Shown here: positions 26,601 to 38,105 of the stretch, in pieces | Numbering within the stretch: the first letter of the stretch is position 1 | Layout: each line of letters begins with the position of its first letter | Source: Tetrahymena thermophila SB210 | Taxonomy: Eukaryota > Ciliophora > Oligohymenophorea > Hymenostomatida > Tetrahymenidae | Length of the DNA stretch: 64,000 bases | Assembly: GCF_000189635.1 (NCBI RefSeq) | Contig: NW_002476432.1 | Coordinates: 1-64,000, forward strand | Direction of reading: 5' to 3' | Program-made: the position numbers and the translations under genes | The notes under the pieces: model-generated | Databases searched by the model: none | Seen by the model: only the letters and a program-made list of their open reading frames with translations | What the model was told of the DNA's origin: nothing

Positions 26601-27534
26601 CTTAATTACCTGTTTTCTTTTTACCTAATAAATTCGAAAAATTTCGATTAATTTTTTAATTAATTATTATATTTTCTTATCTTTCTTAATTGAATCAAAT
26701 TTCAATTTTCCCCCCAAAAATTATTTAATTAATTTTCAAAATAAAAAATGATAATAAATTAAAAATCTAATTTACTTTATAAAAATGAAGAATAATAAAT
26801 ATCTTTAAAATCTGAAATAAAAATAACAATCAAATAAAATAATATTAAGGCAATAATAAAAAATCTTAATAATTTTAAAAAATACAAATAAAATTTTATA
26901 ATTTTAATTATTTATAATAAAAATTAATTAATTAAATTTAATAATATTAAAATATTTTTTTATTTAATGGAAGAAACAAAATTTTGATTATGATTGATTG
27001 ATATAAATAAAATTTTACCACATTTATTTATTTATTTATTTCTAATACAATTTTATGAACAGAAATCAAAATTAATGATTAAATTTGTAAAGATAATAAA
27101 AATTTTTTTATTAGATAATAGAAATAATTATTATTAGCAATAAATTTATTCTAATTAATATATTTAATAAAATAAATCAATAATAAAATATAATTGAATA
27201 TCTACTTTTATTTTCATATTGCAAAAATATTTATTATGAAATAGAATATTTTTATAATATTAAAAAGCTATTTAAGTTTTATATTGAGATTTACCTTATA
27301 AAATAGAAATAAATAAATGTAAAATGAAATTATGAATTATAAAAAATGATAAATTTTAATGAGTTTTAATATTGATTACAAATTGTTTTTATTTATTATT
27401 TGATTTTTGAAATCAGAGAGGAAAAATAAATGATTAAATTAAAGAGAATGGGATTTTTCATAATGTTTTTTTAATTAAGAAAAAGCTAAAAAATAAGAAA
27501 ACAAACAAAGATATCTTGTTAATATCAAAATGAT
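26601..27534. other. A+T-rich spacer between the two GC islands
   Basis: Composition returns to ordinary intergenic A+T-rich DNA with (ATTT)n-like runs. No coding frame or structured segment was seen. It may separate two RNA genes or be an intron of one long transcript. Confidence 0.5.
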
Positions 27535-28890
27535 ACAATATTCCCAGAATATTGAGGGGTTTCATAATGATGATAATGGGGGAAGTGTAGTTTTAATAGA
27601 AGCGCATTTAGACGCAATGGTTCCCGATCCCGGCTTAGTTCTAACGTTCCTGAAAATAATATGGCCGCAAAAGAAGATTAGCTGACTAAGGGTACTCACC
27701 GGTGTCTTTTACGAATCCAGATTTAAAGTTTTTAAGGTAGTTTCTTCCTCTCAACGATGTGTTAGGGGCGGAGACGCAAAAGGAGTGTAAAAACTCCTCG
27801 GTTAATGGCAGCCAGGACCAGTTTTTATGAGAGAGAATTATAAGGCAGCGCGATACGCCTCTTTTCCGATCGGGCTCATAGTCATTACAGGAGGGAATAC
27901 CTTTACCAATTTAAGTATTTCTGAATGTATTGGCTCCGATTCGAATTATGTCAAAGATAATTCTAAGGCAGAGGATCTTCGCTTTTTTTTTTTCAATTGA
28001 TGAGACCTTTTTTTTTGTGAAAAAACAAAACATCATCTACCAGGAGTTTTTGAGGAAAAAATATCGTTAGTCACGTTTCATCCGAAGCGTGCAAAAAACT
28101 GCCTTCGATTCTTTCCTTCGAAAGTGCTCGCAGAGCCGCTGTAACAACATGACGAGTAGCTTTTGGGTGGGGCTTCTAGCTTCTATCCTTCACTAGAGTT
28201 CACAGTCAGGCCCATATGTGTGAGGTCATGTACATGCAGCAGACCCGGCTATGGTGAGAAGGGGGAAATACCCTATCAGTTATGCTTCAGGCTAAGTTTT
28301 TTAACTGAGTGGAATAGCGACCAAAAACTAGTTTTTAAAAGCTCAAATAAATGAATTTGCAGTTAGATGATGTGCCTTAAGATTTTGTGGGGAGAATGGC
28401 AACGCAATACTTTGAAACCCCCTTATATGAGGATTTTTCTAAAAAAGAATTTATTCGCTTGCCCTTTGCCTCAAATTCAACAGAAAAATCACACCCGCAC
28501 CATTATTAATTTTTTATGCGGATAAGTGTGCTCAAAGTATTGCTCGATCTTCTCTCTCAAAGTCTATCATCGCTTGAAGCTGCATTTTCTTCCGAGTCGC
28601 GACAAAACTTCACAGACAAGTTAAGGTTTGTCTTCTGAAGTCTTTCTTCTCTAGGGCTCTAGCTGGCACTCCTTCTAAACTTTCTATCTCCCACATAGAG
28701 GAGTCTAGAAATGTGCTTTTTTTCAAGCTAGAGTGGAATATGTGAGGTGATGCTGTTACTACCAGACACCGTTCTTGACAAAGCTCAACTTCGCAGCTTG
28801 AAATCTTCCAGATGCCAAGAACTTAATTCACGCAGTTAGAACGCTCTCCAAGAATACAAGTCCCCCTAAGCTCCAAATCAATAAACAGAA
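27535..28890. ncRNA. GC-richer island 2: candidate structured RNA(s) of unknown family
   Basis: About 1.35 kb of GC-richer sequence with frequent TGA in every plus-strand frame over its first half, which argues against a protein gene. Local complementary pairs include AGGAGT (27781) with ACTCCT (27793), CTCTAGCT (28657) with AGCTAGAG (28726), and GTTCTTG (28771) with CAAGAAC (28816) enclosing AAGCT (28781) with AGCTT (28795). A minus-strand frame of about 88 codons is open at 28630-28890, but its third positions are not A/T-biased as in genes here, so I treat it as chance. No conserved rRNA core sequences were found. Nature and strand are unknown; a non-ciliate or organellar insertion cannot be excluded. 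Confidence 0.5.
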
Positions 28891-28959
28891 AATTCTTTAT
28901 CTAATTAATATATAAAAATATTTTTTTAAAAATAGGTAGTTTTACTATTTAAAATATTA

Positions 28960-29280
28960 TATTAACCTAATTAGCGAAATAATTTTAAAAAATTGATATT
29001 AAAATAAACAAATAAATTAATAAATAAAATTAAAATATTAACATATTAAACCAAATAAAATAAATAAAAAACATTAAATAAATAAATAAATACATTAACT
29101 AAATAAAATTAATACAAATAAGCAAACAACTACATACACAATTAAATTAAAACAAAAAAACTCAATAGCAATACAATCAACACCACACAAAGTAAAAAAA
29201 CAAAAAGAAACAAAAAGACAACCAAATACAAACAACATCAAAAACAAAAATAATATTTTGTCTAAAAGGGGGAAAGGCTG
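28960..29280. other. A/C-rich flank of the GC-island locus
   Basis: The plus strand is almost all A with interspersed C (AAACAAAAAG, CAAACAAC, ACACCACAC). This is the compositional complement of the T/G-rich flank at 25497-25800. It ends at a GGGGGAAAGG run near 29268. Confidence 0.5.
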
Positions 29281-29289
29281 CACTTTTTT

Positions 29290-31896
29290 TTTATGCTTTT
29301 TTATATACTTTGAGAAATTATGGTTTTTATTTTTAGAATTTGTGATTAAAGCTTTTTCAAGCTGTTTTTAATTATTTTTAGTTTTATTCCCAACGAAGTC
29401 TACCTACCCTTTTTCCTAACTTTCTTAATTTGAATATTAAAATTTAAAAACAAAATAGAAGATCAATTCATATTAATCTTTTTTAAAAAAATAAATGTTT
29501 ACTCTATTTTAAAAAGTAAAAAGTAATTAAAAAAAAATTGATCTATTTTTAATGATAATAAATAGTCCAAATAATATTAAACTCAAAAGCAATTAATCTA
29601 GAATTTATATTTTTGATGTCTAGAAAATTTTTAAAATCTTATTTATTTTTAAACTGAAAGGAGTAATTATAAATATTTTGTAATATATATATAAATTCTT
29701 AGAAGTATTTAAATGTTCTCAAAATATATAAGAATATTATAAATAATCCATTTTTTATAGAGGCGCTTTTAGTTTAAATGATTTGCGTTTTATATTTGAC
29801 AATATTTATTATAAATTAAATTATTGTAGAATATATTTATTTATTTATTAATTCTATTATAAAATGAATTTTAATCTTATTAAATTTTTGTAATAGATAT
29901 AAATGTTTTTAAAGTATTAAACGCTTATTAAAATATTTAGATTATAAATAAATTAATCTTTTAAAGAGGCATTTATAGTTTAAATAATTTCTGTCATTTA
30001 CTTACAAAACAATATTTTGTTGAAATTAAATATTATTTTTTATAAACATGAATTCTATTATAAAAATGACTTTAATCTAAACTAATCTAAGAATAAATAA
30101 AAAACAAACTGATAGATAATTTATTTTGTTATTCTATTTTATCCATAATTTTATTTGAATTTAGAATAAAATGTTTTTTTTAAATGTAGTTTTTAATAAA
30201 GAAATCCATCTTTTATTGAGGTGTAAATAGTTTAAATTATATGGATGTTATTAAAAAATAAAATTATTATAATAAATATTCATTAATTCTATTATTTAGT
30301 AAGTTTTTAATCTAGATTAAATTAAATACTGATATTTATTTATATATTTCTTAATCTATTAAAGATAGATTTTAATTGAGATATTTATATATATATTTCT
30401 TCAAAATTTTTTCTTAAAAATTAGTTAGTTAGTTAGTTGTTAACACTTTCATCGCTTTTAAAATTTCATTACAGTTATAAAAATATATCTTAAATTATTT
30501 ATGAAATTTATTTTTCATTCAAATATCAGAAATATTTGTAAATTTTTATTTATTTATTTTTTTTTTACTTTTTTTCATTGTTTTGACAGAAAATAATACC
30601 AATTAATCGTTCGTTATTCATAATTTAGCAGATAAAAATCTGTAAATAAAAATTAAAATACCATTCATAAACATAGTGATACACAATAGAATAATAATGA
30701 GAAAAAATTCATTTATAATTAAAATTGTCTTATTATTTTATGATATTTTTAAAAGATTTTATTGAGAAATATTGTAAATAAAAATGATTAAAATCGATTT
30801 ATTTATTTTATTTTTAATATCAATTTATAATTTTGGTGTATTAAATCAATTTTATAGTACCTAAATAAAAATTGTAAGCAAGCAAGCCATCAAAAAATTT
30901 TCTCAAAATTTTTATAAAGTTAGGTAATATTTATTATAAAATACTAATTTAAAGATTAGCCATCATTAAAATTAAAATTTATTATTAAAATACCTTTTAT
31001 TATTAAAAAGCTTTAATTTTTTTAAACATTCTTCTAATTAGAAAAAATCTTATACTTGATCTATCCCTTAAAAAAATATCTTCTAGATTACTCATCCATT
31101 ACCAGTGATCAATTATTTTTAAAATAGAAATTGCTATTGTTTATCTAGCTAGATATATCTTTGCTATTTAATCAATAACAAAATAAAATGCATTTCTATA
31201 ACATAAAAATTATAAAATAAATATAAATTAGCAATAAATTTTGTATTGTGAATAGAATAAAATTAGAGATAACTTAAAGAAATAAAAATACAAACATATT
31301 CATTAACAATTAAGTTATTTTTTTTATTTGTTTGTTAGATAAATGGATGATTAGTACTTTTTAATATAATTATATTTTTCTTATTTAGTGTAAAATTTAC
31401 AAAAATATTATAAATTTTTTTAAATTAATAAATTATTAATTTAGTGAGCTTTGAGTTCTTATTTGATTGTTATTTTTATTGTTATTGTTATTGTTTTTAT
31501 TTCTATTTTATTTTTTAGTTTATTGAGAGTAGTGTATTTATTTATTTTTTTAGTTAGTTAGTTTTTTAGTTTGTTAGTAAGTAAGTAATTAAGTTATTGA
31601 ATTGGATAATTTGCTTTTATTTACTATTTATTTTTATTGCTTTAATGAGAGAAATGAAAAAATAATCCTAATTTATTAAGTGATATGAAGTAATCAAGCT
31701 AGGGATATTTATTATCTTTTTTGATGGTAATCTTTAAATGTAGATTCTGGTATTTTTTTTGGTTTAACTTTGATTCTTAGTTGTTTGAAGTCTTGTGGAG
31801 TTATTGCATTTTATTTACTATATTCACCATTTTATTAATTGAGCATTATCATGGCTATTTTTATATATTATTTTTACAAAATAAATTAATAAAATA
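29290..31896. other. Intergenic region with degenerate tandem repeats
   Basis: Three imperfect copies of a roughly 190-250-bp unit occupy about 29690-30330. Each contains an AGAGGCG/AGAGGCA/TGAGGTG element followed by TAGTTTAAAT, then AATTCTATTA(TA) and a TTTAATCT tail. The rest, to the stop codon of the kinase gene at 31897, is A+T-rich with TTAG/ATTT microsatellites and no recognised gene. Confidence 0.5.
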
Positions 31897-34800
31897 TCAT
31901 TTTAAGAATTTTAAATGCTATTAATTTAACTGAATGAGAAAATTTTTTATCAATTTTATTTATTAATTTTTAAAATGCAATAAAATACCTGAACAGTCTT
32001 AGGTTTAAAACTATTTAAGAGGTGGTTTTTTCGCGCTGTTGTTCTGAGTTTGCAGGCTGGAAACACAATTTCGGTTTTCCTTTTGAAAATTGGGACTCAT
32101 TGAAGGTGCACAATTCTTGTTTGGAGACATCAAATTAGCCTCTTAGAGATTGAGTGGTAAATCTTAACTTTCAATAGCTTTTTTGATGATTTGAATTTAG
32201 CTAATTTAGTTCAAATTAGAATTGCGTCTCTTGGTGTTGGTAATAGGGTCTTATTTTAGTCTGGTAGCTGACTTAATTCTCATTTATTTTAACAAATTTT
32301 ATGTATTAAGGGATTAGTTTGCGTAACTAATATCTTTGCTATAGGGAGTGTTTGCTGTTTATAAATATTCTAAAGGACTGTCCTTTTTATTGTGATATAA
32401 ATTTGTTGGCAAGGGAGGAGCATGGTGGATATTCATTTTTTTCTTTTGTTAATTTGTAATAGTAGAAGGTCTATTCAATTATACTGCAGTTAACGGTTTT
32501 CCAGGTGAGTTCTAAGTGATAGTTGAACTTTTTTTGGCTTACATTACTGCATTATTTATATTTTACTTTACTTATAAATATTGGTTTTGTTATTATTATT
32601 GTGTATGTTGTAAGCCATTTTAATTAAAAACTTAATTTCTTTTAAATGTCTTTTCACTATAAGAGCCCTACTGATCTAATGGATTTTCTTGAATTTCTAT
32701 CAAAATACTTCCATCAGTAAAATCTTATCTGTTATTTAATACACTGTTTCTCTTTTTTTACAAATTCTGAGAAGGAATTTGCTAAGGTTGATCTGGATTT
32801 AAACTTTTTTATTTCTTAATCATGAATTTTAGTGGTGGTTTTCTTGATAGGCTTGTCAAATTATTTTATGTGTTATCAACTATATTGAAAGAAATGTTGC
32901 TAGAACTATTGTTTGATTGTTCTTGATTACAAATTTTATTTTGAAAATGTAAAATTCCCTTATTCCCATTATATCCAGAGGATATTTATGTCGATGTACT
33001 AGCTGTATTCTATGGTATGTAGCCATATGTCTTAAATTTAAATGTTCTATTTGAGTTATTTTCTTCCACTTTAAATTGTTCTACTACAGCTAAATCTTTA
33101 ATTTTCTCTTAGCAATCTATAGAACAGTCGCTTCTTTATTTAGAAATTGCAGAATCTTACAAATACTAAGTTTTCTTTTCAGATTATTCGAGTTTTAAAG
33201 TTCCTTCTTAATCTTATTTACATTTATCCTAGTCATTTTGCATATTCTTAACATATTAAATGAAAAGCATTACTTTTAATTTCTATTTTTTATTTAAAAT
33301 TTATTTAAAATTAATTTATCTATTTTTAATATTTTCATTTACTTAAATTAGACTCTCTTTAATTTTAAATGACAATAATTATTCATTCATAGTCATAGGT
33401 ATAGCTCCATTTAAGTTCTCAGTAATGAAAGGATGTTGTAAAGCTTATATGGCAGAATATCTTTCAGTAGGATTTATCAAACTAAGCTTTGATAATAAAT
33501 TTTTGGCCAAGCTATCAATTAATTAAAAATAAATCAAAAAATTAATAGATTTTAAATTTATTTTTTATTAAATTTTTTTTAATAAGAGTGAGATATTTTA
33601 TATTTTTCATAAAATTTATCTATATTATTTGGAATTTTAATTTCTAACCAAAATGAATAAAGAAAACTTTTAACATCAAATATTAATTTTTATTCTATGG
33701 AAATTTATTTGTTAAATATTTTTTTTATACTTTGTTTTCTATAAAAATTTGTAAATTATTATAAAATTAAATGGATTTATTATAATTAAATTGATTCAAA
33801 CAATTTTTTTATTATTAAATAGGCAAATTATATCTTTAGTGTATTTAGCTACTTTATTTTCAAATCAAGGAATTTTATTTATGTTATTATAAATAATTCA
33901 ATATATTTTATTGCAAATTTCATATATTATCAATCAATTTTCTAGTGATTAATTTGCCTAAAAACAGTATTTAATCTTTTATGTTAATTTAATTTTAGAA
34001 AGTGACTGACTGATAATCTAATTTGTTGGGATTTATAATGAATGTTTTATAACTTCAGTTTTGAACGTAAATTTTATAAAAATCCTACTTACTTTCTTGT
34101 TTTTTATTATTAAGGCAATTGTTTTTTATTAGAAATTTTATTTATTTTAAGTTAATTAAGAATTATAATCTCTTCCTTCAGTTTTCAAAAGTAAATTTTA
34201 TAAAAATCTTACTAAAAATTTTGATTTAAAATCTTCTTCATTCACTTTGCTTATCGGTCAGTGCAATTTTTAAATAAAATTCTGAAAAAACAGACTGATT
34301 CCTAATTGATAAATTAATTAATTAAGTAATTACTTTGAAAAGTGAGCAGGAATTTTCCACTTAGGATTTGAAAGCTTTTGCTTGAAGGTGTCTGCATCAT
34401 CAGCTTTGGGCTCATAAAAAGGGTGGTTTCCAAAATCAAGCAGGTTATGCATGGTGATACCACAACTCCAAATGTCAATTTGCTATTTAAATTAACGGTA
34501 GAGGATAAATTAATTTTGAGATTTAAGAGAATTTAAAAATAAAATAATTAGCTATAAAAATAAATAAATAAGTCTCTTTCTTGACTTCATAGAAACAGCA
34601 TGTTTAACTTTCTGTAGAACAAAATTATTATGTTTTATTTTAGATATATTTAAGTTTCATTTTTAAATGAGTTTTTTTATACCTTTGAGTAGACTCTTGA
34701 TGCAAAAAATTCTGGTGCCATGTAAAGGAGAGTACCACACTGCTCAGTTAAGCCATTAGTCGTCCATAATGAAAAAGCAGAGCTTAGGCCAAAATCTGCA

Positions 34801-35826
34801 ATCTTGATGGAAGTAAAATCATTAACATCGTTTATAAGAATATTTTCTGTTAAAATAAAAATTTTTACTTAGTTTATTTTTTCGTTGGTTTATTTGTTTG
34901 TTTGTTTGTTTTGTTGCTTGCAATAATTGTGATGGTTAATAAATAAGTGAATGAATGAAGAAATAAATAACTAAATACATTTATTTATTTATCTATCTAT
35001 CAATCAATATATTTCTTATAAAAATAGCAAAAATCAAATCACTTTCTTAATTCCATAAATATTTTCTTATTTGTCAAACAAAACACACTCATTCTATTTT
35101 TAATTTGTTTGTGAATTTTTTAATTCCACATTTAATAAACTCAATTAAATAGTTTTTACCTGGCTTTAAATCACGATGAACAATATTTTTTCCGTGTATG
35201 TAGACCAGCCCAAGCATGATGCTCTTCATAATTTGAGATACTTCTTTCTCTTTAAACCAATCATTTTTACTCTTCCTTTCTTTCATGAGTTATGAAAGAG
35301 ATCCTCCTCTAACCAGTTCCATAGCAATCAAAATTTTGGTATCCGTCTCGCAAACCTTTTTGAATTCAACAACGTTTGGATGATTCAGCTTTTCCAAAAT
35401 CCTTGCCTCTTGCTTGACTTTTTCTATGCAATCTTCGCCCATTTTCTTCTTATTGATAACCTTTTAAAGTGTATATTCAAAAGAAAAATATAGTAAAAAG
35501 ACTTAGTATTTTTCAAATCAAATAAAGAAGAATCAGAGCAATCAATCAATAAATAATTAAAGAGAATTTGTAAAAAGATAAATAGATAGATAGATCTACT
35601 GCCAACACAGTCAATCAATCAATTTTATCTTGTTGCCATATTTGAAATATTGTTAGAAAGAAGTGTTGATTACCTTGATAGCTACTTCTTAGTTTGTGGA
35701 GTTATCAATGGCTTGAATAACCTTGCCAAACGCTCCTTATCCAATCACTTTAATTGGCTTGAAAAATGTTGAAAAATTATAAAATTCATTGTCGCCATAA
35801 TCTAACTGTTGTATCCACTATTCCAT
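31897..35826 (-). CDS. Serine/threonine protein kinase with long polar C-terminal tail
   Basis: Exons 35826-35674, 35460-35160, 34846-34683, 34482-34334 and 33511-31897 join in frame to 793 codons, ending at TGA 31897-31899. The catalytic domain fills the first ~280 residues. It has glycine loop GQGAFGKV at 23-30, VAIK lysine K51, alpha-C glutamate E69, HRDLKPEN with the intron inside it at about 146-153, DFG at 169-171 and APE at 195-197. All key residues are present, so it should be active. The DLKPEN and GT-x-x-Y-M-A-P-E pattern fits a Ser/Thr kinase of CAMK/ULK-like type; the subfamily is not certain. The remaining ~500 residues are Asn/Gln/Ser/Lys-rich without known domains and may be regulatory. 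Intron 33512-34333 is unusually long (822 bp) and contains a duplicated GTAAATTTTATAAAAATC-like segment. Confidence 0.92.
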
Positions 35827-38105
35827 TTATTTATTTTTAACTCTCTTTAAATATCAAAGCTGGTGTTTGTCTGAAAAGAATTTCCTTAATAATTGTTATA
35901 TTTTTTTGACAGGATTAGCCTGCTTTTTTAAAATTGTTTTGTTATTTGTTAGGTGGTTAGTTAGTTAGTTATTTAGCTGTTTATGCCAGTTTTTATTATA
36001 AATTAAATTAATGATTAAATGTTTGATCAAGCAATCAATAGTATTCAGTTTGTATTTATTTTATTTCTTTTAATTTAATATTTGCTTTCTTGCTTGCCTT
36101 TTATTTGATTAAAAAAATAATGATAATTTGATTGATTGATTGATAAAGATAAATTGATTTATATATTATATTTATTATTAAGAATCTATTTTTATGAATA
36201 AAAGAAACAAAAAAATACACAAACATACATACAAAAAAACTAAAAAATACATAAATAAATAAAGAGATGAACATAGAGTGATTAAATACTTAATTAACTT
36301 TATATGATGGCCTTAAAAAAAATAAACAAGCATTATACTTAATATAGATAAAATATATGCAATCAATAAACTAAATAGCAAATTACAAGTTTGTCCATTA
36401 AATTTATTATCTAAATACGATTGATAGCAGCTATTGGCATGTAATTTTTTATAAAAAGTTAAAATTTTTATCTTTCGAATTACTTTAAGTTGTTATTTTT
36501 TAAAAAGGTATGATCCGAAATACTAACAGCTCTTTCTTTCTTTATTTCATTTATTCTACTTGATTTTACTCTTAATAATTCTTGTGCTAGTGAGCTTCAT
36601 TCTAATTAATCGATAACTAATTTTATGCTGGCTTAATTAAGGTGGTGTATATAAATCACATTCATTTTTGACATGATTTAATTATTTTCTATAATATTTA
36701 TCTATTTTATAATTAATTCTTGCTAAATTTAAAGCATTTTCTAATATTTAAATCTAATTATTGAATTAAAAATAGGTTAAAAACTAAATAGAGTAATTTA
36801 ATATAATCATCGTTGCTTATTTTTCAAGATTACAAATATTTAACATAAACTATATTTTTTTCACAATTATTAATTTGCTTGAATCTTGGATGATATTCTA
36901 ATAACATAAAGTTCTATTTTTAAAAGTTTGATTCTAGAAATGAAAAGCTAGCTATTTTTAGAAAAATACTTAATAGTTTCATTTTGAAAAAAAATATGAT
37001 CAAGAATAGACATTTTAAATCCAAAATCAATTTTAAAAAATGTTAAGCTAAATAAATTAATTACTTAATTGCCACAAAAAATATAAATAAATTTTTATAA
37101 TTTTTGCATAATTCTTACATTAATAAAATTAATTATAAACTTTATTATCTCAAAAAAAATGAAAAAAACTTATTAATTACATCACATCACACATTAATTA
37201 ACCAAAGAATAAAGATATTTATTTATATTAAATAAGATATTTATTTATAAGATTTGTAATTTAAATATTTATTTAAAAATCTAATAGCTACAATCTAAAA
37301 TGCTTAAAAAATATAAAGTCTATTAAACCATGAAATTAAATAATTCTATTTGTAATTAATTAATTATTTATTTATTCTTCTATTTTAAATTTTTATTATC
37401 ACGAACGAAAGAACGAAAAAATAAAGATGTATAACATTTTTTACAAAATAACACAAATTTTTTGTTAAAAAGTAAATTATTTCTATAGAAATATATTTAA
37501 AATTTATTTTTTATTCAATGTAAATTTTTTTATGCAAATCAATATAAAAATCAAATTTCCTGAATTCAGAGCCAGAAAATTAAGGAAAATAAAATAATTA
37601 TTTAACTTAACTTTGATAACATTTAGATTCAATTAATTATTATATTTATCATATTTAATTAATTAATTAATTAATTATTGAATTTATGCAAACCATTTTT
37701 GTAATACATAAATAACTATTGTTAGTTCACAAAAGATAAATTGTTTAAATAAAATTAATATTCTAAAATTCAAATCAATATATATATTATTATTTGAAAT
37801 ATCTTAGCTTCTATAATTAATATTTTACTTTCATATATTCATTCAAAATCAATTTTTTTGGAAAAAAATAAAAAGATTTTGACAATTAAATAGGCTTTTT
37901 TAAATAAAAAAAGTTGAACGAATACAAAGAAACAAACAAAGAAAAATTAAAAAGAATTGAGTTAATTTTACTTTCTTTTATGATAGTTAATTTATTTAAA
38001 AACACTAGTTACTAAAAATATATTTATATACAATTTTATATGAATAACGAATATTTTATTTTAATAAATCAATGCTAATTAATACTTTTCTAACACTTAT
38101 TAATT
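35827..38105. other. A+T-rich intergenic region
   Basis: No coding frame or structured segment recognised. It contains GATT/AAAT microsatellites and a (TTAA)n tract near 37650-37675. The kinase promoter should lie just right of 35826. Confidence 0.5.

Noticed and set aside
28630..28890. Minus-strand frame of about 88 codons in GC island 2, using TGA as the only stop
   Set aside because: No ATG-led start or recognisable motif, and third positions are not A/T-biased as in real genes here. A frame of this length without TGA is expected by chance in GC-richer DNA.
25823..28890. Ribosomal RNA (nuclear or mitochondrial) as explanation for the GC islands
   Set aside because: None of the universal SSU or LSU core sequences that I looked for on either strand is present, and the length and spacing do not fit.
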